Assembly: GCA_963585895.1 (NCBI GenBank)
Contig: OY757921.1
Location: forward strand, 82,984,439-83,048,438
Reading direction: 5' to 3'
DNA: 64,000 bases
Source of the DNA: Sepioteuthis lessoniana
Taxonomy: Eukaryota > Mollusca > Cephalopoda > Myopsida > Loliginidae
Positions 1-9,723 of this stretch are shown here, in pieces (position 1 is the stretch's first letter; each line of letters starts with the position of its first letter). Both the position numbers and the translations under genes were made by a program. A model generated the notes under the pieces. It did not search any database, was not told where the DNA came from, and was given only the letters and a program-made list of their open reading frames with translations.

Positions 1-95
1 GAAGGAAAACTCTGAATTCACACCTGTAAAACTCAGCTTAAAACTGTGACCTTGTGTCACAACTCGCTCATGGAGGAGTGGGTTTAGTAATATAT
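1..95 (+). mobile_element. SINE-1 copy, 3' end only
   Basis: This is the tail of the commonest SINE in the window, cut by the window edge. It matches the complete copies from the 'gaaggaaaactctgaattc' block through the 'gaccttgtgtca' block to the terminal 'gtaaatat'-like end. The tRNA-like head is not in view. Confidence 0.75.
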
Positions 96-225
96 ACACC
101 GACAAATTTAGGACACACACAGTCTCAGATATGCTCAGTCTTTAAAAAAATGGAAAAAGATTTTTTCAAGACTAATTTTTGTTGTTTATTATTTGGAAGA
201 CTCTGCTCTACTCAAGGGAGAGTCC

Positions 226-437
226 ACCATCGTACAGTGGCTAATATGCTGGACTGTGACAATAAAGTAAGTAAGTTTGAATTCCAGTTGTACTATTACA
301 GTCACTTTGGGACTAATGCCCTTGGGAATGTTTAAACTCTCTTATCTCTCAAGCTGTTTGTTAAATAGTATCACTGTAGTCAATCTTTGGCATTAAATAG
401 CCCACAAACATAGGTATGTCATTAAACAAACCAAACC
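226..437 (+). mobile_element. SINE-2 copy, degraded
   Basis: A diverged member of the second tRNA-derived SINE. A box A-like start (gtacagtggctaatatgctgg) and a weak box B-like stretch are followed by the central 'taatgcccttggga' block and the terminal 'ggtatgtcattaaacaaacc' tail. The open frames across it have no recognisable product. Confidence 0.7.
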
Positions 438-440
438 ATC

Positions 441-1401
441 CCTTGATTCAAACAATTTATCAAATTTGAAATATTGATTTGCAAAAGTTTTAGATGGTGA
501 TGATAATGGTTTTAGAAGGGAGTGATACTGTTTACAATAGAAATAAGTCAAAATGATCAGTGATTTACTGACAAACATGTTTATCAGTTATCTTTCCCTT
601 GGTTTCATTTACAAATATCAACTTTGAAATGGTGCTCAAGTCATTGAAACTTGGGTACCAATAGTTATCTCCTTCTCCTACTAATCAGGATTTCTTCTTC
701 CTTCTCTTTGGGAATGATGTTGGATATTGACTTGATGATCCCTTTGACATGCCGCATAAACTGCATGGGTGGCATGCTTGAAGGAAGTCGGACACTGGGA
801 ACAAAAACAGGAAATGCACCTGGTTCCTAAAGTTAACAGGATGCTGGGGTTTCAGCAGAAATACTATGTAATTTGCATGAGTGGCAAGCTAGAAGGAGGT
901 GTGTCTATATGCAACTTGTAAGTAGCAAATTGAAGAAGGTGTGACCATAAGAATTTGCATGGGTATCCAGAATATAATATAACCAAGGAGATTTCGACCC
1001 AAAGAACAATAAAAAAAGGCAGAGTGGTTTCACAGAAGATCAGCACAGACTGCCCTTGTGTGTGTTGTAGCCTAACAAAAAGGTTACTGAATGAGAAATA
1101 ACCAAAACGGAGGTCGGAAATGAAATGGAAATCTTTACAACGTCAACAAGATACAATACTTGCCAGTGGTGTGAAGAAGGTAACCACTGCTAGTGGTAAC
1201 TACTTAGTATATTTTCACCGCCTCATAATAGTGTCCAACGTATTTATGAGGAATGGGAAATACCCATTGATGTTCATAGGTAGGGTATATAACAGTGTGC
1301 AAGCTCAGCCATCTTTGACTCTCTCTCACTCTTACCCAAATGTACATTTTGAGGGTAAGAAAAGGAAAAGAAAAGAAACTGATTATACCTTTATAAGTTA
1401 A
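441..1401. other. Unassigned AT-rich sequence
   Basis: I see no gene, tandem repeat or member of the repeat families here. Short open frames (for example 1120-1401 on the plus strand, 93 codons) have no recognisable domain and are probably chance. Confidence 0.5.
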
Positions 1402-1575
1402 TGACCATAGCTACTTCACTGAGGTGAAGGGGAGGGTGCTACTCCATTCCCTGGATTACTCCATTTTACTCTTGATATGTTCCTTATAATGCTGAATGTT
1501 AAGCAAGGAAGCATCAAGTACCATTTTTTGAGTCTTTGGTATGACTCGACCTAGGATTGAACCCCAGTCTCCTGA
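1402..1575 (-). mobile_element. SINE-3 copy, partial
   Basis: Matches the third tRNA-derived SINE in reverse: the 'gctacttcactgaggtg' block, the 'ggattactccattttac' block, the 'taagcaaggaagcatcaag' block and the reversed box B 'ggattgaacccc'. The outer ends are missing. Confidence 0.75.
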
Positions 1576-1869
1576 ACAATATCTTTATACACCAGCATTA
1601 TTATCTTTCTCTGCTATACAACAATAACAGAAATAAAAACAAGAGAAAAATAACTGGTGTACAGGAATATCAGAAAGTAAGAAATCATTTTGACATTGTA
1701 TTTTATTAGAAATTGGATCCCCCAGTCTAAAAACCAAAGAAAATCAATAATTTTCAAATCTGACAAATTGCATGAGTTGTGGAAGCTCTTCCAAATGCTA
1801 AGCAACAAAAAATATTTTCATTTTTATATAGACAGGACCATTACATGAATAAATATATGGATAAAGCAT

Positions 1870-2272
1870 CTGGTAGGATAGAGTGTCCTGGATATGACAT
1901 TAAACTAGAGTTTTGGGGAAAGTAGAGTAATCCTTCATTGCCATTACTCCCAGGTCAACTCTACCCCAAAGTGATAGTACCTGTTATGGTCAACTCATGG
2001 GTTAAATAGAACTGTTTGATAATTTACAAAGGATTATTATTAATTTTTTCAAATCATACAACTGTGTGCAAGTTATTTGTAGTAGATAAAAAGAATTACA
2101 AATGTTAAATAGCAATACTTGAAACCATTTAACTGTGTGCAAACAAATGAGGTTTAACTCGTTTAAAAATGAAGTTACCTACTAGAAACTGTTCACTTAT
2201 AAATCATATCTATAAATATGTATGAACAGGATATGGTATAAAATAACCATCAAGGGTTGATATGCCATTAAA
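1870..2272 (-). repeat. Rep-B copy, old
   Basis: Rep-B in reverse: 'gtcctggatatgacattaaac', the 'ttcattgccattactccca' block, 'atgggttaaatagaactg', several 'aactgtgtgcaaac' internal units and the terminal 'gttgatatgccattaaacc'. It is quite diverged. A further tail fragment lies at about 2324-2352. Confidence 0.65.
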
Positions 2273-2577
2273 CCAAATGACCTAATCTGACCGGAGAGAA
2301 GAGAAACCAGTTTGGTTTGGTGCCTTTGTTTAATGGCATATAAACCTTTGTAGGTTATTGCTGTAGGAGCCTTACCAATCTCACCATAATGGACTCTTCT
2401 CACCATTATTAGTACTGAGATATTTCACTGCAGAGAGGCAGATCAATATCGGTGTTATCTGAACAGTATGAGGCTTCTTACCTTTTCTATGTAACTCGAT
2501 CTTTCTTGTGTAATATAATCTGTTATATAATATCCGTGTTTGTGTTTTCATTAGTGACCCTTTCCGGGGCCACAACA

Positions 2578-2685
2578 GTTATTTAATGCCAAAGCCATAT
2601 TGGTAGAAAAACTGTTGTGATGCTATTTAACCCATTGCTGGGCCGGGGATACTGGTGTATGTACCTTTCTCAAGGGAATTAATTA
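2578..2685 (-). mobile_element. SINE-2 fragment
   Basis: The 3' half of SINE-2 in reverse: 'ttatttaatgccaaagcc', 'gctatttaaccca' and a decayed 'gtacctttctcaagg'. No head remains. Confidence 0.6.
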
Positions 2686-2863
2686 AAAAATGAATCTCAT
2701 ATAGAGTTTGAACTCATTCATTATGATGTTGTATGGCCACTTACCTCTCATCTTGCAAGCCATCAAACTAAAAGAGCAAGATATGCTGGGCATGATAGGA
2801 AAAGTAAAGATAAACTTGTAAGCCATGTTATTCCATGAACTCTGATACATAGATGCACCAGGA

Positions 2864-3149
2864 GGTGCCCGTGGTGTAATGGTTATCATCGTAAGAAATG
2901 GACACGGTGACATGAGTTCAATCCTGGAGGAGACTGATTGCATTTCACATAGCACTAATACCCTTGGGAAAGATATGAATCCAATTATTCTCCCTCCAGC
3001 TATGGATAAATAGTAGGGCAGACTAGGTTCTTCAGCCTTGGTAAGGCAAATAGTCTAGGAGAAGGAAAACTCTGAATTCAAACCTGTTAAACTCCACTTA
3101 AAAATTGACCTTGTGTCATATCCTACCCGAGTGGAGGGTTTGGTAAATA
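2864..3149 (+). mobile_element. SINE-1, full length, with target-site duplication
   Basis: A complete tRNA-derived SINE. The head has a box A-like 'tggtgtaatggttatc' and a box B-like 'gagttcaatcc', the two parts of an internal RNA polymerase III promoter. After it come a central block with 'tacccttgggaaa' and 'agctatggataaatag', a 'ttcagccttggtaaggcaa' block and a short 'gtaaatat' end. The 18-bp flanks 2843-2860 and 3150-3167 are a target-site duplication with one mismatch. It is non-coding and depends on LINE enzymes for movement. Confidence 0.92.
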
Positions 3150-3218
3150 TGATACATGGATGCACCAATGATGACTGACCGGCAAAAAACTTTATTTCAT
3201 CAGCTCTGTGCCAACACT

Positions 3219-3875
3219 CATCATCATCATCATGTCATGCCGCCAGCACGGATATCCCTGACCCTCTCTCGCCACTTCTCCCTATCGTCCATTGCCTCTA
3301 GCAGGTCTTCAGGGCTACATCCCATATCCTCACAGAGCTGCTGTATGTATGTTCTAGCTGGTCGTCCTGCTTTTGCTCAGCCATATGTGGGGGTCCATAG
3401 GAGTACATCACTCATGAGCTTGTCTCTGCTTCTCTAGTAGTGTCCTGCATGTTTGGTTCGTCTAACTTGGATAGTTTTCGTGATGGGAGGCAGGTGGCCG
3501 TATAGTTGGTGCCTTGTGGAGTGTTGCTACCAGGACTTGTTCAATATTGTTCGCAACATTCTTGTGTAATTGCTGTCTATCTTCTCGAGCCGTTTTGTTA
3601 GTGTCCAAGTGGTGCATCCATACAGCAGTCTCGAGAAGACCACTGCTTTGAAGAAACTGTGTTTCATTTCATTGGACAGGTCTGATTTCCATATGATCGA
3701 TAGCTTATCGATAGCTTCATTAGCTGCATGTTGATGTCTTTTTCGGTTGATGAGACACTGCTTCCTAGGTAGGTGAATTTGTCTACCAGTTTCAGAGAGG
3801 TTCTGTCTTGTGTGGAAGTGTCGCCTCACATCCATAGCAGCCAAAATTTACAATGCCCTTCTACGAAACCATGCT
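3219..3875 (-). mobile_element. RTE-like LINE insertion with inverted 5' end
   Basis: The main part (about 3219-3825, minus strand) encodes the C-terminal region of the LINE protein, with recognisable pieces such as KLSIIWKSDLSNEMKHSFF and LYGCTTWTLTKRLEK. It ends in a (TGA)n tail. The last 50 bp (3826-3875) are LINE sequence in the opposite orientation and encode TSIAAKIYNALLRN, an upstream part of the same protein. Flanking 'aacact' at 3213-3218 and 3876-3881 is a short target-site duplication. A frameshift and missing sequence make it non-functional. Confidence 0.88.
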
Positions 3876-4171
3876 AACACTGGATGCAGTCAAAAGGACT
3901 TGACAAGAGCAATAGTGATGGATGGTGAGAGTGAGTCAGCAGGCCTTGATGATGATGAAGCAAGGAACCTCGGTTTGTACTTTTAGACTTCAATTCATGA
4001 ATGTTAGTTCTATTCAAAAATATATTTTTCTTTCTTTTTCTTTTTAGAAAAACGCTTATACTATACTGAGTAGGAATGTACAGCTAGTCAACTGCAGTGA
4101 ATTGTTTACCATCACTCCCACACACATAAAAAAAATTCTCAATCTAAGAAAATTGGTTCTATATGATTTTA

Positions 4172-4366
4172 CAGATATTGGTCAGCATTTAAATGCTTGT
4201 CATCCTCTTTGTACTCTAGAGAGAACAATCCATTTTTGGACAAGATAGTCACTGACAATGAGAAAGAAAGATTCATCAGGAGAGTCAAAAAATCGAGAAA
4301 ATTCTGGCTTGATGTAGGACAGCATTTAATATCACCATCTAACCTGAATCTACTGGATGAAAAAGT
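4172..4366 (+). pseudogene. Mariner transposase fragment
   Basis: Read with one frameshift, the segment resembles the start of the catalytic domain of mariner transposases: QHLNACHPLCTLERT, then NPFLDKIVTDNEKE, then WLDVGQ. In active relatives the second motif carries the first catalytic aspartate in a 'TGDEKW' context; here it reads TDNEKE, so the site is lost. No terminal repeats are seen and the fragment runs into a long TA tract. The 166-codon open frame over it continues through that tract and is not a real gene. Confidence 0.6.
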
Positions 4367-4367
4367 A

Positions 4368-4369
<2 letters not shown>

Positions 4370-4441
<72 letters not shown>
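4370..4441. repeat. (TA)n microsatellite
   Basis: About 70 bp of nearly pure TA dinucleotides. It produces the runs of alternating I and Y in open frames on both strands, which are artefacts. Confidence 0.95.
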
Positions 4442-4449
<8 letters not shown>

Positions 4450-4987
4450 ATATATTAGCATTTTCCCTTTGTCTCTTTATTCTTTTTCTCTTCACTTCAA
4501 TTCATTTCTTTGCTTCTATCTCTTTCTCTTTTGATATCCTAAAAATAAAGCCTATATCTTCATGCAAGATCAAATCATACACAACTTATTTCACAGTATA
4601 TATCAGTATGCATACATTATTATTATTGTTATTAAAAAAAAGTAAAAAACAAACGAATGAGGCTCATATAATGAATCATCAGATGAATTTTATATAGACT
4701 TTTGGTACATTGTATAGTAATCATCTTTTACTGATTTTGCAACCAGTTTAGGTTTTATCAAATGGTTAATATAATTCTAATTACAAATATAAATGTATAT
4801 ATGTAGAAAGGGAGAGGTCTAAACTTGAATTGTGCAGATAAAGAGTCAACAGCTGGTTTCTCACCTATGCAATCAACAGGCTCTGACAATTCAAACTTAA
4901 ATCAACATATTCTCAATTACTGATGTTAAGGACTCTTTATTTATAAATATAGCAAACTATATATATATATATGTGTGTGTGTGTGTG
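4442..4987. other. Unassigned AT-rich sequence
   Basis: No gene or family member recognised. It ends in a short (TA)n(GT)n run at 4961-4986 directly before a mariner element. Confidence 0.45.
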
Positions 4988-5873
4988 GTGAATTCAATAA
5001 GTTTCCAGACTATTTTCGTACAGGCATTAAAAATTGTCACAGACACTTGTAAATTCAGTATGTTATTGCTATACATCTTATGAAGATGACAAACTAATTT
5101 TTATGATTTCAAGTTCAAATGAGCAGCTACAGCAGGAATTGGAATACACCCTACTAAAAACTGATTATCACAGCTGGTGAATTTCAAAAATGCATTCTGG
5201 ACGTGAAGACACCTTAGAAGAATGGTATGCAATAAAATTCTTTTTTAAACTTGGCAAAAATGCCATAGAAACGTGTGGAATGCTTCAGACTGCTTTTCAA
5301 CAAACTTGCATGAATCAAACATCAGTTTTTGAGCGGTATAAGAGATTCAAGGAAGGCAGGGAGTCTGTGAAGGATGATGGGAGGTGTGGGAGGAGTAAGG
5401 AAGTCAATACACCAGAGATGATTGGCCAAAGGTTTAGGGTTAGGGTTTCTATGTTGCCGTTTTAAGGGAGTTCAGGTAGAGATTCCGTCAGAAGAGGCGA
5501 GCACTCTTCAAATTGGGTCAATGGCATTTCCAGCAGGACAATGCACCAGTCCACAACTCCATCCTTGTCACAGACTATTTGACCAAGATGGGCATCAACA
5601 CAGTTCCTCACCCTCCCTTAAGTCCAGACCTGGCTCCCTGTAACTTTTGATTATTCCCTAAGCTCAGAGGCTATTGTTATGAGCTGTGATTAAGGTCATT
5701 GACATGCTCACACAAGAGGACTTCCATGGGGCCTTCCAGAAGTTGTTGGAACAGTACAACAAGTGCATTGCAGCCGGAGGAGATTATTTAGAAGGGGACT
5801 AGAGTTTCATATGTGTATTATCAAGAAAAGTGCCCATACGAAAAAAGTCTGGAAACTTATTTAATGATCCTCG
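4988..5873 (+). mobile_element. Mariner element, internally deleted
   Basis: Inverted terminal repeats of about 30 bp lie at 4995-5026 and 5831-5862 (key sequence 'ataagtttccagac' then 'tttcgta'). The inside carries the transposase N-terminus, a telomere-like 'tttagggttagggttt' stretch at 5433-5448, then the C-terminal part. The middle of the gene, including the first catalytic region, is missing. TA-rich flanks fit TA target choice. It could move only with transposase from another copy. Confidence 0.9.
5190..5790 (+). pseudogene. Mariner transposase, deleted and frameshifted
   Basis: The first 80 codons encode the N-terminal helix-turn-helix DNA-binding part (YAIKFFFKLGKNAIETCGM, then SVFERYKRFKEGRESVKDDGR). 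Reading is lost after IGQ at the telomere-like insertion. Downstream, in shifted frames, are remains of the C-terminal catalytic half: a QDN-type motif near 5536, 'LTKMGI'-like sequence near 5580, and 'EDFHGAFQKL' near 5718. The gene is non-functional. It is the same family as the copy at 37.8-38.4 kb. Confidence 0.85.
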
Positions 5874-5887
5874 TATATATATATATA

Positions 5888-6275
5888 TTAAAATGAGTAA
5901 ATCCGTGAAGAGATTTTGTATATTTTTTAGAATTTATTTCTTAATTTTGTTCTTACATACATATATGTTTCCAGGTTGATGCTTTCGTCAGAGAACATGA
6001 ATAGCACAAAGCCTTGTTAATGGGGTATTCAATGAGACTTGAACTCACTTGTGTTTGCAGTTTGAATGGTTTTCCATTGCTTATGGGTTTATATGGAGGT
6101 CACTCCTGTCTTATTCTTAGAGTGTGTTTACCTTAGTCTGCTTTACCCCTCATTTGCCTTTGATGTTCTCTGACGAAAGCATCAAGCTGCAAACATACAC
6201 ATATGTAAGAACAAAATAAATAAATAAATCCTAAAAAATAGACATATCACTTCGTGGACCTATTCATTTTGAAAT
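5888..6275. mobile_element. Foldback element FB, copy 1
   Basis: An imperfect palindrome. The left arm runs 'gtaaatccgtgaagagattt' to 'gctttcgtcagagaacatg'; the right arm is its reverse complement, from 'gatgttctctgacgaaagc' to 'cacttcgtggacctattc'. The loop (about 6010-6160) has no coding potential. A second copy lies at 51639-52108. The class is unknown: it could be a foldback DNA element or two Penelope-type ends joined head to head. Confidence 0.7.
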
Positions 6276-6304
6276 ATTTATTTCTCTCTTTGGATCTACA
6301 ACAA

Positions 6305-6345
<41 letters not shown>

Positions 6346-6412
6346 TGACGTATGTTGGTGTTTTGGTGGTAAGGGTTATACAAATTTACATATATATATA
6401 GAGAGAGACTAG

Positions 6413-6975
6413 TGTTACATAGCCATACAGGAATATGTGAAATAGACATACCCATACCTGTACGCAAAACGTTCATAATGTCCATAACGCACATAGATAA
6501 CATAGGAATCCCGAAACAGAAAAAACACTTACGACTTCTTTGTTCAGGTACGAAATTTTTTATTACCTTTGAGTTAAAAGGTTTTTCGACATAAGGAGAG
6601 AGAGACACAATCCTTCTATGCTGACTGCTTTTACATTGTCAGCTCTCAACCCAACTAATGCGCTGTGCCTGTAGCGTACAAATTCGTCTGGCCACGACGA
6701 GCCCCGAAAGACAACCTTCTTCTTCTCTGGCAGGAACTCGACTACCTGACTTTTCTCAAATCTCAGCCCACGCTTCCGATCATGATGTCATCCACATCCC
6801 CCCGGTCATATTCCTATCTGGGGTTTCTATTTTGACACATCCACTCCCCGCGTGCGTGAACACCTGTGCTCATGTTGCACCTAACTAACCCATGTGCTAA
6901 GCGAAAGGTTCTCAGTCTAACTAAACCGAAAGGCAAGATATATAAAACGAAATCCCTCGGCCATTATATTACAAT
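6413..6975 (+). repeat. Rep-E copy 1 (about 500-bp dispersed repeat)
   Basis: Shares long blocks in the same order with the reverse complement of 33012-33545: 'cataggaatcc', 'ttgttcaggtacgaaa', 'tatctggggttt' and 'ggttctcagtctaactaaac'. A TATA-like 'gatatataaaacg' lies near the 3' end. It has no terminal inverted repeats and no gene. It could be a solo LTR (it starts 'tgttacatag'), but no 5-bp duplication was found here. Its GC content is higher than its surroundings. Confidence 0.65.
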
Positions 6976-6989
6976 GTTAATGATTATAA

Positions 6990-7740
6990 GAAAATCTGAG
7001 GTGCCCGTGATGTAATGGTTATCGTCGCAGGATATGGACATGGCGACACGAGTTCAAATCCTGGACCTGACTGATTGCATTTCACATAGCACTAATACCC
7101 TTGGGAAAGGTATGAATCCAAATATTCCCCTCCAGCTATGGGTAAATAGTAGGGCAGACTAGGCTCTTCAGCCTTGGTGAGGCAACTAGTTTCGGAGAAA
7201 GAAAACTCTGAATTCAAACCTGTTAAACTCTGCTTAAAAATTGACCTTGTGTCATATCTTGCGCGAGCAGAGGGGTTGGTAAATATGATAAGAAAATCTG
7301 ATCTCTCTGATAAAATAAAATGGGAACTGCTCCACCTTGTCATTTCAATACTACAGCATGGTTACATCGCTTAGACTCTCATGAAATGATGAGAGAAAGA
7401 ATGGAAATTAAATAAGAACACTGCATACTGTTTTGAACAAATCCTGGAAGCAGCACTCCGCAAAACAGCAGTTGTATGGCCATTTATTTACCATCTCACA
7501 AACCATCTGAGCAAGATGTGTTAGGCACAGTTGGGGAAGTAAAGATGAACTCATAAATAATTTTCTCCTATGTACTGTTACACATGGACACACCAGTATT
7601 AGCCAACTAATAAAAACTTACATTCATCAGTTCAGTGCAGATACAGGATGCCATCAAGAGGACCTACTAAGAGTAATGGACAGTAGGAAGAGATGGCAAG
7701 AAAGAGTCAGGGGAATCCATGTTGTCAGCACACTTTGATA
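6990..7740 (+). mobile_element. Old RTE-like LINE 3' fragment, interrupted by SINE-1
   Basis: From 7302 the plus strand reads DLSDKIKWELLHLVISILQHG, which aligns with the LINE protein at 14 kb, then degraded equivalents of LNKSWQQH, YGHL and the C-terminal DRxxWQERVR region near 7690. Frame breaks are many. The SINE at 7000-7287 lies near its left end with a 14-bp duplication. Confidence 0.75.
7000..7287 (+). mobile_element. SINE-1, full length, with target-site duplication
   Basis: A complete copy from the box A-containing head (ggtgcccgtgatgtaatgg) to the 'gtaaatatg' end. The 14-bp sequence 'ataagaaaatctga' occurs at 6986-6999 and at 7288-7301, a perfect target-site duplication. Confidence 0.93.
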
Positions 7741-7957
7741 AAGATGAATAAATTGTTTGTTATATACTTTCAAGTAGTCCTATCAAATATAGATAATTAC
7801 ACTCGCAAATAACTTTTAAAACCACTCTCTTCCAACATTGAGCACTTTTATCTTGTATCAAAAATCAATCCAACTTATTTGGTTTATTCTTTGATTCATA
7901 CTTCCTTACTTATGTTATATGAATAAATAAATGGATAATTCATCCAATAGAGTGAAT

Positions 7958-8170
7958 TTGGGTTTCTTTGTATAAGGGCATATTAACCTTCATGGGTTAT
8001 TTGATGCCAAAGCTATACTTGTAGAAGGACAGTAGTGGTACTATTTAACAAGTAGCTGGCCGGAAATGGGAGTTTATACCTTTCCCAAATGAAAAGTAAT
8101 GACGTAATTGGAGTTTGAACGCGTTCGTTTTGATGTCGGATTTCAACACATTAATCATTCTGCCACTGGG
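7958..8170 (-). mobile_element. SINE-2 copy
   Basis: Reverse orientation: tail 'ggcatattaaccttcatggg', body 'gtagtggtactatttaac', centre 'ttatacctttcccaaa' and reversed box B 'ggagtttgaacgcg'. It is diverged and the head is incomplete. Confidence 0.7.
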
Positions 8171-8567
8171 AGTTTTCCCCACTCCCGGGCCAACATCCAA
8201 CAGAATGGAAGAGAAATAAGACGAGAAAAACCAATTTGGTAGAGCATCCATATACATCGTTTAACTTTAAGAGAAATATAGGAAAACATTGAAACCTCAT
8301 TGGCAGTTGTGTGTGCATTGCTCCCTTTCAACTCCGAGAGGAATTTGCCAACTATCACATACGCTGAAATGCATAGCTCTTCTCAAGATTCGCGCACTCC
8401 AGGTAGCCAATACTGTATATGTAGAAAGCTATACATGAAAATTCCTTCATTTACGCTGAGAATGATAAAGTCTCTGGGGTAAGATGTACGACTGTTGTAA
8501 ATTCAGCAGAATTTTGGTCCCAACTTGAAGTATCTTGAGGGTCTAACCACACTGAAGAGTTGTGGAT
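8171..8567. other. Unassigned sequence
   Basis: No family member or gene recognised. The overlapping 60-70 codon frames have no identifiable features. Confidence 0.4.
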
Positions 8568-8570
8568 GAC

Positions 8571-8592
8571 TATATATATATATATATATATA
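8571..8592. repeat. (TA)n microsatellite
   Basis: A short TA run immediately upstream of a truncated SINE-1. Confidence 0.85.
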
Positions 8593-8596
8593 CACA

Positions 8597-8707
8597 ATAC
8601 TTTTGGCAGAAGTATGAATCCAACTAAGGAAAATAGTAGGGCAGACAGGACTCTTTAACCTTGGTATGGCAACTGGTCTAGGAGAAGGAAAACTGAACTC
8701 AAACCTG
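8597..8707 (+). mobile_element. SINE-1 internal fragment
   Basis: Covers the central block ('gaagtatgaatccaa', 'aaatagtagggcagac') through 'gtctaggagaaggaaaac'. Both the tRNA-like head and the 3' end are missing. Confidence 0.75.
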
Positions 8708-8894
8708 TTTTCTTCTTTTCTTTCTTGCAAACAATTGTATGGTTTCAATGAACTATGATAATGATACTCATTTAAAAACAGTCATAGCTGTCTTATTTAC
8801 GGACCTTTTGAGTCTACCCTCTTAGACCAAGGGTTCCCAGTTGAACATGAATTAGATGCATGTAATCCGCTATACACAGGAACACCTTTATGTC

Positions 8895-9165
8895 GCCTCT
8901 AACTTTTGCTATATCTACAGCGACGCGCAAAATTCGCTCAGACATCCAGCTACCTCATTCCTGGGCAACCTTTTCTGGAGACCTTACTGCCTCTCTCCTA
9001 CAACAACCAGGACCACACATTTATGGGTGACTACATCATTCCTCTCCTTAAACAGCAAACACGACTTTTGCTATGTATATAGCGACGCATATTCCGCTCA
9101 GACATTCAGCATTGCCTTGACCGTACCGACGCACAATCCGCTCAGGCATTTAGCTGCTATAATTC
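8895..9165 (+). repeat. Three dispersed short direct repeats
   Basis: A unit built around 'agcgacgc' followed by 'ccgctcagacat' occurs near 8919, 9082 and 9133, with 'cttttgctat' before the first two. The region is richer in C than its neighbours. A 130-codon plus-strand frame (8856-9248) covers it, but I recognise no protein in it. Confidence 0.45.
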
Positions 9166-9411
9166 GTTCTCAACTCAATAACTATTTCCTTCCTTCCTTC
9201 CTACGAGACTTGCAGCATAAAGGTACCCTTTATTCTGGTTGTCATTAAAACCTTCTTGAAAACCTTATGGAATCTTCGTTCTTCTCCCTTTATTTCCAAC
9301 AATATAGCGAGGAACTAACGTAATAAATTTTCGTTGCTAAAGAAGTATTTCTACCCGATACAAATAATTTGTGCTCAACGTAATGCTTTCAAGTATTCCT
9401 ATCTAATACAC

Positions 9412-9656
9412 TGTTATGGTGAGATATGTAATCACCACCGGAACAGTTTAAATAAGGAACCATGTCACCGGTCACCGGACAGAGAAACACGGAGAAACAC
9501 CCTGGACAGAACACGTGAAGAACTACACACACTCTCTCTGTAAATATTACAATAAACTTCTTCTTTATTTATTCAAACCTATAGTACATATTATTTCCTT
9601 TCACGGAATACTATCTCTTGATTATCCTTATATTATTGCCACCTCAGGATATATCA
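9412..9656 (+). mobile_element. Solo LTR with 5-bp target duplication
   Basis: A 245-bp unit starting TGTTATGG and ending ATATATCA, flanked on both sides by 'tacac' (9407-9411 and 9657-9661). It carries an AATAAA polyadenylation signal near 9551 and a TATA-like 'tttaaataagg' near 9448. TG...CA ends with a 5-bp duplication are typical of Ty3/Gypsy and related LTR retrotransposons. No internal region remains, so it probably arose by recombination between two LTRs. Confidence 0.85.
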
Positions 9657-9688
9657 TACACATTACTTAAAATTAAAATAAGTAAACA

Positions 9689-9723
9689 TATATATGTATA
9701 TATATATGTGTGTGTGTGTGTGT
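9689..9723. repeat. (TA)n(GT)n microsatellite
   Basis: A mixed TA and GT dinucleotide run next to the left end of the Tc1-like element. Confidence 0.85.

Larger units (their letters stand above)
2700..3955 (+). mobile_element. Old RTE-like LINE 3' fragment, twice interrupted
   Basis: The pieces 2735-2860, 3168-3218 and 3876-3955 are successive parts of the LINE 3' end. They contain 'gtatggccacttacctctca', 'catcagctctgtgccaacac' and 'tggatgcagtcaaaaggac', the same order as in the copies at 7.3-7.7 kb and 29.5-30.0 kb. The gaps are filled by a SINE-1 (2861-3149) and a younger LINE insertion (3219-3875). The reading frame is destroyed, so this is the oldest layer of a three-level nest. Confidence 0.75.

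Noticed and set aside
4197-4697. 166-codon open frame, longest plus-strand frame in the first 5 kb
   Set aside because: Its first part is a mariner fragment and the rest is translated TA microsatellite and AT-rich DNA.
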